This document shows, in pieces, positions 14,401 through 23,908 of a DNA stretch of 64,000 nt. The translations under genes were made by a program, and so were the position numbers. The stretch lies in the NCBI RefSeq assembly GCF_910596095.1, contig NC_056535.1, positions 29,387,505-29,451,504 on the forward strand, in the 5' to 3' direction. The DNA comes from Thunnus maccoyii. Taxonomy: Eukaryota > Chordata > Actinopteri > Scombriformes > Scombridae. The notes under the pieces are model-generated. The model had not been told where the DNA came from and made no database searches. It worked only from the letters and a program-made list of their open reading frames with translations. Position 1 is the first letter of the stretch. Each line of letters begins with the position of its first letter.

Positions 14401-14827
14401 ACATCACGTTAAAAAGACACTCTCGGGGATGATAGTGATGTTTTTATAGTTATACAGACTTTGATGGTCAAATGGTGTTTGTGGTTATTGTAACAACTTA
14501 TAGGAAAGAAAATAAAATTAAGCTTCTACAGCCGTGTCCGATAATGGAACTGGTGATACAACAACCGACTTAGACTTTTAAAAATACTTTTGCTATTATT
14601 TTAAACACACCGGCAGCAGCAGCAGGAGTCTGTCTGCCTGCAGGCAAACACAGACGCCGGTTTCACAGTTTAACTCACGGATGACGTTAACGGTTAACTG
14701 ACATCCATCTCCGGTGAACACTCACCGTGTGGGACTGCAGGTTCTGGCTGGCTTCGATCACCGCCGTCAGGGGGACGGTGTCGTCCAGCAGCAGCCTGCC
14801 GGGGGTCGGCTTCTCCAGGAAGGACAT
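811..14827 (-). CDS. PXK: PXK, PX domain-containing kinase-like protein (3' end outside window)
   Basis: Endosomal phosphoinositide-binding protein implicated in membrane-receptor trafficking. Coding exons in transcript order: 14726-14827, 11047-11097, 10850-10897, 8166-8352, 5943-6020, 5200-5273, 5003-5077, 4243-4347, 2493-2594, 2215-2376, 1718-1835, 1529-1607, 1010-1058, 811-888. All phases join, giving 436 codons; vertebrate PXK is about 580 residues, so the C-terminal tail lies beyond base 1. The PX domain is about residues 15-126, with R54-R55-Y56 and the PPKK loop (76-79). The kinase-like fold follows. Where active kinases have HRD it reads HLHASN (288-293), and where they have DFG it reads LMDVEN (303-308), as in other PXK proteins, so catalysis is doubtful. 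The start ATG has G at -3. The exon 11 donor is unusual (GTCC), with a GTGGGT competitor 4 nt away. The 3' limit of exon 14 is the least certain, because the next exon is not in the window. Confidence 0.96.
2444..2489. repeat. (TG)n microsatellite touching the PXK exon 9 donor
   Basis: About 22 TG units. On the sense (minus) strand this is a (CA)n tract starting within a few bases of the exon 9 donor GTATAC. Confidence 0.95.
3654..3830 (+). mobile_element. tRNA-derived SINE
   Basis: A box A-like stretch (tagcatactggttgag) is followed about 35 bases later by a good box B (ggttcgattct). The fish SINE body then follows: cttttgttgcatgtc, a C/T-rich run, and a tail with tcctgtcatctcc. The acceptor stem does not pair well, so this is a SINE rather than a functional tRNA. 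It lies in PXK intron 8. Confidence 0.75.
4472..4978 (-). mobile_element. Decayed, internally deleted Tc1-like transposon
   Basis: The ends resemble fish Tc1-like elements: cactgccaaaagtatgtg at the left and caccaaaagtatgtgg with ttttggccat at the right. The interior keeps scraps of the minus-strand transposase region (caagtttagactgttgtc, ttacccttcattggaac) but no reading frame. A second, better copy is at 48930-49433. Confidence 0.6.
7041..7764. mobile_element. Short non-autonomous element with GCCTCCGCC-type inverted ends
   Basis: The left end (ggttgtacgcctccgcc) is roughly the reverse complement of the right end (ccggcgcagaggcataaa). The interior has phrases I recognise from a dispersed teleost repeat (gagttatggcc, tgacctttgaccttc). 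It has no coding capacity and lies in PXK intron 4. Confidence 0.5.
9185..9510 (+). mobile_element. Fragment of a non-LTR retrotransposon reverse transcriptase
   Basis: Translating across frameshifts gives pieces typical of a LINE reverse transcriptase: an AYRLEHSSSTELVQMTDR block, then VGAVLLHFTAAFDTTEHSSL (the A-F-D catalytic block), then GVPQGSYLGPLLFSVF. Stops and frame changes between them show a dead fragment. An (AAT)n-rich stretch follows at 9520-9550. It lies in PXK intron 3. Confidence 0.75.
10165..10440. repeat. Dispersed hAT-like element remnant (GGTACC/GATAC ends)
   Basis: Begins agggctgagtggtacc and contains phrases such as ctggtacttgacag and taccccacccaagt, seen in decayed fish hAT-type non-autonomous elements. 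No intact inverted ends or target duplication were found. Confidence 0.35.
12478..12790. repeat. Dispersed repeat with ATCGGTATCGG-type ends in PXK intron 1
   Basis: The left side holds cagatcggtatcggcaac and atcggtaacag. The right side holds catcggtacttgg and ggtatcagcatcag. This matches decayed hAT-like short elements by eye only. The rest of intron 1 (11098-14725) is AT-rich with no gene visible. Confidence 0.35.
13611..14375. repeat. Segment bounded by a 14-bp inverted repeat
   Basis: ccattatcggacag at 13611-13624 is the exact reverse complement of ctgtccgataatgg at 14362-14375. A third near-copy (tgtccgataatgg) is at 14535-14547. This may be the ends of an old element or a repeated regulatory motif just upstream of PXK exon 1 in intron 1. 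No reading frame lies between. Confidence 0.35.
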
Positions 14828-15080
14828 CCCGGGGAGGATTCACGGTGAGCGTCTGATGCGAGCGTCCGTCTGCCGAGGAGCGAAACCTGCCGGGAAAGAC
14901 ACCGAGGCGGAGCCCCTCTGAGCGGCGGAGGAGGTACACCAATAGCCCGGGAGAAGCGGACTGACTGTTAGCTTAGCTTCACCGTAACCAGGAAACGCTG
15001 CTCCGATCAGACGTCAACAGGCTGCTTTGTCGTCATAATTGGAGGTTAGCGCGTTACATAAGAGTGCGTCATCACCTCCT
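14690..15080 (-). promoter_or_regulatory. CpG-rich 5' end and promoter region of PXK
   Basis: This stretch is clearly richer in GC and CpG than the AT-rich DNA on both sides, and it contains the PXK start codon (14825-14827). Upstream in the gene's direction lie CG-dense sequence and an inverted CCAAT box (plus-strand accaatag near 14938). No TATA box is obvious. This suits a broadly expressed CpG-island promoter. The transcription start was not located. Confidence 0.6.
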
Positions 15081-15159
15081 GCTGGTTGGGAGGGTAAACT
15101 GATGATCAACGTTTTCTCACAATATTAGAAGAATGTAAAGGATTTGGGTAAAATATACA

Positions 15160-15980
15160 TGGTAAAATAAAATTTAACAACAAAAAGACAGTATTTATCC
15201 TCTAATTCATCTATATTTACCACTTATGTGCAATGCAATACACTTATTTATCTATCATCACTAGTGCGCAATACCGCACCTGCTCATCTACATGCAATAT
15301 AATGTGTATTTGTATATGTTGTTAGAGCCCGACCGATATGTCGGACAGCTGATATTATAAGCCGATATTGGCCTATCACAGATATATCGGTATCAGCGTA
15401 TATGTTGTCTGATATGCACTGATTTTTAAAAAAAATATACATTGTAGAGTTATATAGACAGCATTTTATGTATATTTGATCCATTTTCGTAATTCAATTT
15501 TAACACATACATACGTTTTTTTGTTGTTTTTTTATTATAGTAATTTATAATTATTAAATTCCCAGTGAAGTTTACTGTTTCAGTGCACGGATGTCATTTT
15601 ATACAATAAAGTTTATTGTTAGACTGTAAAATATCATGCCTCCATTACATAGCTTTGTTTAATAACCACATTTGAGGGATCATTTCAAGAAATGTGCGTT
15701 TATGTATATATTCTGTATATATAAGATTATCGGCCAATATATCAACATTGGAATTTCTTTACTCCCTAATATCAGTATCGGCCCCAAAAATGCAGTATCC
15801 GTCGGCCCCTGATTGTTATATATAATGTATTTTGTATATATTTAAATTCATCTCTCTCCTATTTTCCTCTCATTTTATTATATACTCTAATTGGAACTTG
15901 AACTTGCATAAGCCAAATTTCGCTGCTTTAATACATCTGCTGTGTTGCTGTGCGTGTGACAATAAAAGCTCTTGAAGAAA
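15160..15980 (+). mobile_element. LINE-like 3' tail interrupted by a hAT-like short element
   Basis: 15160-15320 and 15815-15980 look like one LINE 3' UTR: short AT-rich phrases, then a terminal tgtgacaataaaagctctt. Between them, 15324-15812 begins agcccgaccgatat and ends gtatccgtcggcccct, the inverted termini of a common fish element full of cgatat/tatcgg. This is the main content of the spacer between PXK and HTD2. Confidence 0.5.
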
Positions 15981-16640
15981 AGCTTTCAACCTTCATCTCA
16001 TGGCCTTGGCTTTGGAAAAATTAACTAAATTGGAGTTTGTTTTGTGTTGGGTTTTTTTTTGTCAAACTGCTGTTTTCAAGGTCAAGAACAAACCTTGAAG
16101 CTAAATTAAAAGAAAACTAATTTAAAATAAAAAGATTAAATAGAATGTACTTTGAATAATACACTAGAGCAAAAACAAAAACTAAATTTAAAATATTCAA
16201 TAACTATAATTTAATATAAAAATGATTCAACTGTAAAACGAAAGAAAAACTTACACATAAAATAAATAAAACTTAATTAAGTTTAAATTCCAGATAACCT
16301 GTGTTATCTGTATAGTTTGTGTATTTCAGTCCTGGAGAGAAACGCTACGTACATCCTCTCACTCAGGTTCTGTAGTATAAGAGACGTGTTATGTGCTCGA
16401 ACTATTTCTTTGTAAACAACAGTTTATCTTTCTTCAGCACATGTTTGGACATCCTGGTTGATGATTGTGAAACAGAAACCTGAGTGATCCCACAGCGAGG
16501 TGGAGTGAAACGAAAGTAAAACGACAACATTTGAGGCACTGACAGTGAAGTGAACTGAAAAACACTCCTGAACTTAGACTGTGACAAACTGTGAATCAAT
16601 TTTATAAATCAAAAGATTGTTTGTTAAAGAAGTTAATCAT
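15981..16640. other. AT-rich spacer downstream of HTD2
   Basis: Very AT-rich, with A-runs around 16080-16300. I see no gene or clear element here. HTD2 transcripts should end near its right edge. Confidence 0.5.
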
Positions 16641-16648
16641 TCAGAATT

Positions 16649-16654
16649 TTTATT
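16649..16654 (-). terminator. Candidate polyadenylation signal of the RPP14-HTD2 transcript
   Basis: AATAAA on the minus strand, about 320 bases after the HTD2 stop codon. It is the first canonical hexamer I noticed in that direction. Confidence 0.4.
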
Positions 16655-16972
16655 CTACACAAAAGATTTCAAACATTAAACAAAATAAAGAGCAGATCAG
16701 AGACATTAAACAAGCTAAATTATAAATTATCAACTGACTGACACGTCTCTCTGGTAGATTATCTGTCAATAAACACAAGTTGTTGTTGCAGTTCAAGCAC
16801 ATAATCAATAATCAACAAATATAACAGCATGAAGTCAACGCGGAGCAAATTCCATCATGTACAAAAGTTGTTGCAAACAAATGAAGTCAAGACGCAAAGC
16901 TGCACGATCTCACGTCATCTGACCAGTCTATTGTCAGGGTGCTGACCTCTGACCTTCGCCATCTTCACCTCC

Positions 16973-17461
16973 TCACTTCCCCTGCTGCTGCTCCTCCTCG
17001 GGCATCATCACCATCACCTCCCCCTCCATCACCACCTTGTCCTTGACTGAGCACGTGACGGCGATGATGGCGAACGACATCTTGATCTTACGGACCTCGG
17101 CTTCAGCCAGCACCTCCTCGCCGATGTAGAGCGGCGCCGGGAAGCGGATCTCCTGGTAGAGGAAGACGCAGCCGCGGCCGGGCATCTTGGTGCCGAGCAC
17201 GGCCGAGATCAGGCCGTTGATGAGGACGCCGTGGACGATGGGCGTCTCGAAGGAGGTGGTGCTGGCGTAGGTCGGGTCCAGGTGGAGGGGGTTGGTGTCG
17301 CCCGTCAGCTCGGCGAACAGCTCCACGTCGCGGGAGGAGAACGCTTTGGTGAGGGAGGCATGCTGGCCGACGTGGAGCAGCCGGCAGAGAGGAGCTGCTG
17401 CGGCGAAGGAGGAGGAGCACAGCCAAGCTTTATTAAAGATTTTACTCCATATGAAACTCAT
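16973..17461 (-). CDS. HTD2: HTD2, mitochondrial 3-hydroxyacyl-thioester dehydratase type 2
   Basis: A 162-residue single-exon frame encoding the R-specific dehydratase that removes water from 3-hydroxyacyl-ACP in mitochondrial fatty acid synthesis. Residues 1-35 are basic, Ser/Ala-rich and free of acidic residues, as expected of a mitochondrial import sequence. The MaoC-like hotdog fold follows, with the hydratase-2 signature [19 protein letters not shown] (49-67) carrying the catalytic Asp55 and His60. The [14 protein letters not shown] helix comes next. Length matches the human protein (168). The ATG has A at -3 and lies 24 bases after the RPP14 stop in the same exon. It therefore depends on the upstream cistron's transcript, as known for vertebrate RPP14/HTD2. 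The frame is GC-rich compared with its surroundings. The acidic-Gln C-terminus (PEEEQQQGK) is unremarkable. Confidence 0.95.
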   Translation of the reverse strand: MSFIWSKIFNKAWLCSSSFAAAAPLCRLLHVGQHASLTKAFSSRDVELFAELTGDTNPLHLDPTYASTTSFETPIVHGVLINGLISAVLGTKMPGRGCVFLYQEIRFPAPLYIGEEVLAEAEVRKIKMSFAIIAVTCSVKDKVVMEGEVMVMMPEEEQQQGK

Positions 17462-17485
17462 CCTGACGAAGACGACGCTCCTTCT

Positions 17486-19376
17486 TCAGTCCAGCTGCAG
17501 CTCTCGACTGTCTCCTGTCAGTGCGAGCAGGAACGGAGACACCTGAGGACGACACCAGAGAAAAACATCAACCTGAGCAGTACAGAAATGATTTTATCAG
17601 AATGAACTTAGTTATTTTTATTTAATTTTAGTTAATTTCTGCAACATATTTAAATCCCAAATTCATTCAGACTGAGGCATCATGATTCCAACTATTGTTT
17701 TCTTCCTCTGTGGAGAACTGGAGACTATCTGGACACGAGTCATACGACAGGTCTGGAACTTTAAATTTAATTTGTACCTCAGAGAAAATTATGAATACAA
17801 GAAAATTGGTGTATTAGACTAATTTCACTTGTATTTGCCACTAAAGAACAAATCCTTTGTATGAGCAAAAGTGAAGTAAAGTCTGCTGACCTGCAGCACT
17901 CTGAAGGCACAGGCCTGGTTCTGGTAGGAGCCCAGCAGAGTCAGGGAGCTCCACAGCTTCACTAAACCCCTGAAAACAAACACAGAAATTAAACATCTAG
18001 TTTATTTCAATTTATTACCTGTGACTGGTCCTTTAAACCAGAAAAGTGAGACATTTTTCTGAAACTTACTTGCTGTAAACGCGTAAAAGAGCAGTGAAGG
18101 TGTCTTCATTGTATTTCAACAGGTCGAAGGGCAACGCTGCTCCAACCTGAGGCACATAAACAAAGGCATGAGAAAAAAAGAACATTTCTTCAATGCTTCA
18201 AGTAGTTTTTCGATTAATCAATTAATTGTTTTGTCTGTAAAACATTAGAAAATAGTGAAAAATGACAATTAAAATTTCCTAAAGTCCAAGGTGATGTCAA
18301 AACTTTAATCAATCCAAAACCCAAAATAAGTCGGGTTTAGGGCTGCAACAAACCATCATTTTTATTATCGATTAATCTGCCAATTATTCATTTTTAGATT
18401 ATCTCTAAAATGTCAGTAAATAGTTAAAAAAAAAAAAGCCTGTTATAATTTCTCACAGTCAAAGGTGATGTTCTCAGACGTCTCGTTTCGTCTGACCAAC
18501 TGTCCAAAACATTCAGTTTATTATCATATATGACAAAGAAAAGCATCAAATCTTCACATTTCAGAAGCTGAACCAGCAAATATCTAGCAATAACGGCTAT
18601 AAAGATGAATTGATTATCAAAATAGTTGCTGATTAATTTTCTGTCGATTGACCAATCGATTAATCGTTGCAGCTCTAGTCAGGTTACTATCACATAAGAC
18701 AAAGAAAAGCAGAATAGAACAAGGAAGTGTCTTGTGTTTTTGCTTGAAAAATGTATTCACTCATTATTCAATTAATCGATTATCAGAATAGTTGCCAATT
18801 AATTTTCTGTCAATTGAACTATCAATTCAGCTCTAAAAGAAACGGACAAGATCAGCAATTTTTTTTCTGTTGATCAATTAGTTAATTTTAACTCTAGTTT
18901 GACATTTTCTGGAGGTTTAATTCAACGGTCCTCACAGCGTCAGAACGGATCACACTGTGGTGGGAATCGAACCCTTGACCCCCCCCTCCCCCCGCCTCGT
19001 TATTGATCTCACCTCTCCATACAGGCTCTTCAGGCCTGTGATGATGAACTGCTTCAGTTCAACTGCAGTCAGTCTGGTAGATTCATCCTCCAGCACACTA
19101 TACACACACAAACACACACACACTTGTAATTCAGATATTACGGATAGCTAAAAGTTTATATTAAATTATTTGGACATGAAAACCACAATATCAATATGAA
19201 AACTTTTAAAGACAATAAAAAACATCACCAACTTCTTCTTACAAGTAAATACAGCATTAAAAACAAAACGTCACAGTGACTTACAGGCAGACTTTCATGT
19301 AGTTGTACGGTGAGGCGTTCTTCAACACGACCCGTTGGTAAACAGCAGGTTCTTCCTTCTGATCGACGGGTTTCAT
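17486..19376 (-). CDS. RPP14: RPP14, ribonuclease P/MRP protein subunit p14
   Basis: Small protein subunit of nuclear RNase P and RNase MRP, acting in tRNA 5' processing. Coding exons in transcript order: 19285-19376, 19013-19097, 18070-18146, 17891-17969, 17486-17542. Phases join, giving 129 residues (human 124). Recognisable blocks are YQRVVLKN and YNYMKVCL in exon 1, GLVKLWSSLTLLGSYQ and ACAFRVLQ in exon 4, and VSPFLLALTGDSRELQLD plus stop in exon 5. Reading past the exon 4 donor would give an unrelated tail, so the splice to exon 5 is the right choice. The fifth exon continues directly into HTD2. A two-codon upstream ORF ends 4 bases before this ATG. An untranslated first exon probably lies near 20690-20760. 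Confidence 0.95.
18338..18897. mobile_element. Cluster of ATCGATTAATCG-family short inverted-repeat elements
   Basis: 18338-18678 is a full copy: agggctgcaacaaacc at the left and atcgttgcagctctag at the right, which are inverted ends. The interior is the usual noncoding filler (tgtccaaaacattcag, agacaaagaaaagc). It is followed by a second right half (18682-18836) and a short third right end (18850-18897), so three right termini lie in a row. All are in RPP14 intron 2. Confidence 0.65.
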
Positions 19377-19380
19377 TATA

Positions 19381-19389
19381 TTAAAGCAT
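19381..19389 (-). promoter_or_regulatory. Minimal upstream ORF (Met-Leu-stop) before RPP14
   Basis: On the sense strand ATG CTT TAA is followed by TATA and then the RPP14 ATG. The upstream ATG has C at -3 and C at +4 (weak), while the RPP14 ATG has A at -3. Either plausible splice acceptor upstream would leave it in the mRNA. Confidence 0.5.
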
Positions 19390-20687
19390 CAGTGAATCAG
19401 ACTCGCTCAGATGACAAGCAGAAGCCGACTTCAGAGTCACAAACAAAACGCTGGAGGTAAAACAGACATCAGCTCAGTTACACATGATTTTAAAAACATA
19501 CAGGCATCAATAATCATACAACAGGAAGGGTGTGATACATGTTTTAGATAAGCTGATCATGACGTTAATGTCCGTTGTTATGAGGTTCATGCATTGAACA
19601 ACAAACACTTCATGAACTGTGCAAGACAAAAGAATTAGAAAAAGTGATGATCATTACAGACTCATGTTGTCTTCTACTGTATATTGTTATCATATATCAA
19701 CTTGTAAACATACTGTACTGGAATTTCTGCTTACTAATTCGTCGACATATATGCAGATACTGATATATCTGCAATAAGCTTCTATCATCTGATATATTGG
19801 CCAACAATTAATTGATCCAACTAACAAGTATTGTCTGTGTTATTAGTTAAAGTCTGTTATATCTTCTTCCTCTGTGCCACAGAGCTCCACTGTTGTCCAA
19901 AAACTATTAAAAACACATCAATGAGCCCCACTGCTGCACTGGGTGACAAGTTCCTTCATCACCATGAACACATACAGGGTATTTTATTTTGACTCAATCC
20001 CACACACTGCTTTTAACAAGCATTCAAAATACCATAAGTAGCAAAATTAAACAAATACAAACTAGCTGTTGGTGCAAACTGCTTCACGGTGAGATCTTGA
20101 CATGACTCCTGCAGGACTTTTCATTTTCCTGAGGAACTTTCTGCAACATGCCTCCTTAGTATTTTGGAATATGAAGGTCACAGGACCAATATAGACAAAT
20201 AATAAATATAATAATAAATCAGTAAAAGCACCTCTGTGAGACTTCAGAATAAACATTGCATTCTCAGTCTCAGTGGTATAACATATATTGTATGAGAAAT
20301 AAATAAATTGTTGGCTTAGTCGAACCTTGTTTTAACATGCAAATAAATCATAAACTTAACTAGCATGACAGGCGACCAACCACCGGGCTAAAGCTGATAA
20401 CCTGCTCTATGACGCATTTCATTTACAGACTCGACGCATGTAAACATCTGCTGGTAAAATATATAAATAAACGTCTGCTGGTTGAAACTTCAGACCTGCT
20501 GTTTGTAAGTTACAACATAAAGCTAAAACTAGCAAACACTGAGGTCAAACTGTAGCTAAGTGAACTAGCTAACCTGAAGCTCGTCGCTGCCACTCTGACA
20601 ACTAAACAAGCTAACAGATGAATGAACTGCTGCTTGTTATTGTTGTAATATTCAACAAAAGAGGAAGATTTCCAGCATTTTACTCAC
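19390..20687 (-). other. RPP14 5' intron (probable)
   Basis: Between the start-codon exon and the presumed untranslated first exon. It contains a fragment (about 19740-19825, ctgatatatctgc...gatatattggcc) of the hAT-like element seen at 15324. No coding sequence is visible. Confidence 0.5.
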
Positions 20688-20784
20688 CAGCTACATCAAC
20701 GTGGGGCGATAACAGCGTGTTCACACTGCTGTGAACAACTCAACGTCCCTGTAAACTGTCTGTCCTGAGAATTGCGCATGCGCA
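20688..20784 (-). promoter_or_regulatory. Probable untranslated first exon and promoter of RPP14-HTD2 with an NRF1 site
   Basis: A good minus-strand donor (CTG|GTGAGTA) ends a likely noncoding exon at 20688. About 90 bases upstream lies tgcgcatgcgca (20773-20784), a perfect palindromic NRF1 binding motif, typical of TATA-less promoters of mitochondrial and housekeeping genes. The start site itself was not resolved. Confidence 0.55.
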
Positions 20785-21873
20785 CGGTCAGTTTTGTCAG
20801 AGGTGTAAAAAAGTGAGATGAATCACTCTGTCACAATATAGTTACGCTGGACTAAACTAGTTAATTGTATATAAAGTAGTTCAAACTAGTTTCACCTCCA
20901 GCAGCTACAACAGTAACATGCTGCTTACACACTGATGCTTCATTATCAATAATCTAATGATGTCATATATAATAATATATCAGTCAGAGGGACCAAACTA
21001 CTACTTTTACTGCAATACTTTGAAGTACATTTTGCTTCTAATACATATGTACTTTTACTTAACCAGGATTTTTTCAAGCAGGATTTTAATGGAGTATTTT
21101 TACATCGCTGTATTGGTATTTTTACTTAAGGAATGGATCAGAATACGCTACTCATGTGTTCAGCGTATTAATGACAACAGCTAAGTTGCAATAATAAAAC
21201 ATCACAAAAACAACAAACAGAAGCGAAAATATAACATGGCAACTCATTTGACAATGCTTTCTTTGTAAAACATTTTTAAAGTTATATCTCTTAGGAACCT
21301 AGGAAGTAAAATGAAAATACTCATGCAAAGTCAAAATGATCAGATTTGTGTTCCAGTATTTTGATCCACTATCTCATAATTTATCTCATAATTTAAGAAT
21401 CTCAGAAGTTAGACTGAAGTCTAAATCTTGACTTATCTCAAAATTTTGACTTAACATCAGTATAGTTTATTTTAGTCATGCGTAAGATTTTTCCTCAATT
21501 TTCTTATTCTGGTTGAAATGGGCTTCCATCATTTTTTTTCTAACTGGTTTCAAAAGGTGCATTTATGTTGCTTACACTTAACAAAGTTGGCAGCTCCTTG
21601 CTCGTCTTGTATGATGCATCACCAAAATCACAGTATTTGAAAACAAGGAGCTTTAAACCCAAAAAGATTTCATGTCAATCATCATTAACTATTGAAAATT
21701 ACACAGGAGAGGACAGACCACTTCCTGCTGTGGAGTGATACATCTCGAAAAAATTATCTAATCTTTGACATTAATCAATTAGCTGAGGATGTGTCGCCAT
21801 CCAGCGGTCTGTTGGTGTATTACATGCAAAAACAAAAACAGCAAACTTTCAAATCAATACATTTTTCAATAGA
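20785..21873. other. Spacer between RPP14 promoter and ABHD6 3' end
   Basis: AT-rich sequence with no convincing gene, RNA or repeat that I can name. Short open frames here lack any recognisable domain. Confidence 0.5.
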
Positions 21874-21879
21874 TTTATT
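21874..21879 (-). terminator. Candidate polyadenylation signal of ABHD6
   Basis: AATAAA on the minus strand about 490 bases beyond the ABHD6 stop codon. Confidence 0.4.
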
Positions 21880-22371
21880 TCTGTTGTCCATAGACACTCT
21901 TTGCATAAGTGCTAAAATGATTGAATCACCTAATTTGTTTACTTAGTTTTTAGTTTGTAAACTAACATACAGAGTGATCACACATAAATCAGACAACACA
22001 TTCACCTACAGTACATTCTTCATCCTGAATTTCAACCTGAATGTGTGCTTTTTTAGGACTAAACACACAAGCAGACACCTGCCTTTACATGAGACATGAC
22101 AATAAAACAGGTTTCTGAAGGAGAAATGTACAAAATCCCACAGAGGAATGTTTTCATTAACATTTAAAACGGAGATTTAAAGCCTCCTGCAGGGTGCTGT
22201 GTAAGAATCAAACTGGTAAAAACTTCAGGAATATTTGACATCCTTTAGTGCGTTCATGTGCATTTTCATGCTGTCATAGAAAACTCTTAAATTAAACTAT
22301 AAAAGAGCATCATCACTTTTATCATCATCACTATCAATGTCGTCATTCATCATTTACATCATCATCACTCT

Positions 22372-23874
22372 TTAGGAAAGTTTCTTAGTGACTTCGCTGT
22401 TGACTTCCTGCACAGACAGGAAGTCCATGATGAGCTTGGCGGCTTTCCTGGGACGCTCCAACGCCACCGAGTGACCGCATTCATCCAAGATGGCCACCTG
22501 GCAGTTTGGCAGCGCCGTCTGCAGCACTGAAGCCCCCGAAACATCCAGAACCTGAGAGAGCAGAGACGTCGTCAGCAGCTGGTTCTGACTGAGTTGATTT
22601 ATTATATTATTACATCAATATAATCAGAGGATGTTGATTGGAAGGACTGAATAATTTGATCGCACCATATTGATTGATATGTAATTGATAATTCTGAGGT
22701 CTGGTTTGTAAATAGTTGTACATGTTGATGAATTGATAGAAGGGTTCGACACAGGCAGTGATGAAAAGTATCGAAGTACATCTACACAAGTTCTGCACTT
22801 TAAGGCTGCAACTAAAGATTATTTTCAATATCAATTAATCTATCAAATATTATCTTGATTAATCGATTAGTCATATGGTCTACAAAATATCTGAAAATGG
22901 TGATCAAATGTCGATCAATGTTTCCCAAAGTCCAAGATGCAACCAAAAAATGCTTTGTTTTGTCTCGACCAACGGTCAACAACCCAAAAATATTCAGTTC
23001 ACTGTCATAAAAGACAAAAGAAACCAGAAAATATTCATATTTAAGAAGCTGGAAGCCGAGAATTTTAGAATTTTTTCTTTAAAAAAATTACTTTAAACGA
23101 TTAATCAATTATCAAAATAGTCAAAGTAATCGATTAATCAATTAATCGTTGAAGTTCTGCTGCACTTAAATACAATTTTGAGTTAGTTGTACATTTTCTG
23201 CTACTTCATACTTCTACTCAACAGCATTTATTGGTGAATATTCAGTTTTTTAAATCTACATCTACATGATTTTCACAGCAACAGTTAACAGTTACCGTTA
23301 AGATTAAAATTTTACAGATACAACATACGATCAATATATAAAATATGCAACATTGTTATAGATCAAACTACCAAAAAAATATATAAAATAGTTAAAATTA
23401 AAGTCCTGCTCGCACGTTGATGCATCAACGATAATACAATCGTATAACACTGACCAGTACCAGTCTGCATGATGAGTAATGTTACTGCTGATACTTTAAA
23501 GTCACATTGTTGTATGTATTTTACTTAAATAACATTCTGAAAGCAGGATTGAACACTTCCTGCTCCTCTGCACCTGGAGGCTCAGATAAAGTCTATATAT
23601 GTTCATTCTTGATCGTATGTTGAGTGTTACTGAATGATGAAGATGTGATGTACTCAGTAAATAAATCTCTTTTTTTTTTCGGAACATTTATTCTGTGTGC
23701 TGGAAGCTTTTCACTCCAACATATATTTAGTTGTTAAATGGCCGTCGTTGCATCGCTGTGATTCATTTACCTGGTCTTCCTTCCCCCAGATGACCTGCAG
23801 CGGTGATGTGATCAAATGCAGCTTTTCCTGCAGTGAGTGACGAGACTCCTCCCCGACGATCTCCATGAAAACTG

Positions 23875-23908
<34 letters not shown>

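Noticed and set aside
17231..17605. Long plus-strand open frame (124 codons) opposite HTD2
   Set aside because: It is antisense to the GC-rich HTD2 and RPP14 coding exon. The composition explains its openness, and it has no recognisable domain.
17881..17890. Read-through of RPP14 exon 4 into its intron as an alternative C-terminus
   Set aside because: The extension is unrelated to known RPP14 tails, whereas splicing to 17542 restores the conserved VSPFLLAL ending in phase.
18950..18985. Box B-like gggttcgattccca on the minus strand in RPP14 intron 2
   Set aside because: No box A or cloverleaf upstream; the flank is a G/C run next to the exon donor. Probably a SINE scrap or chance.
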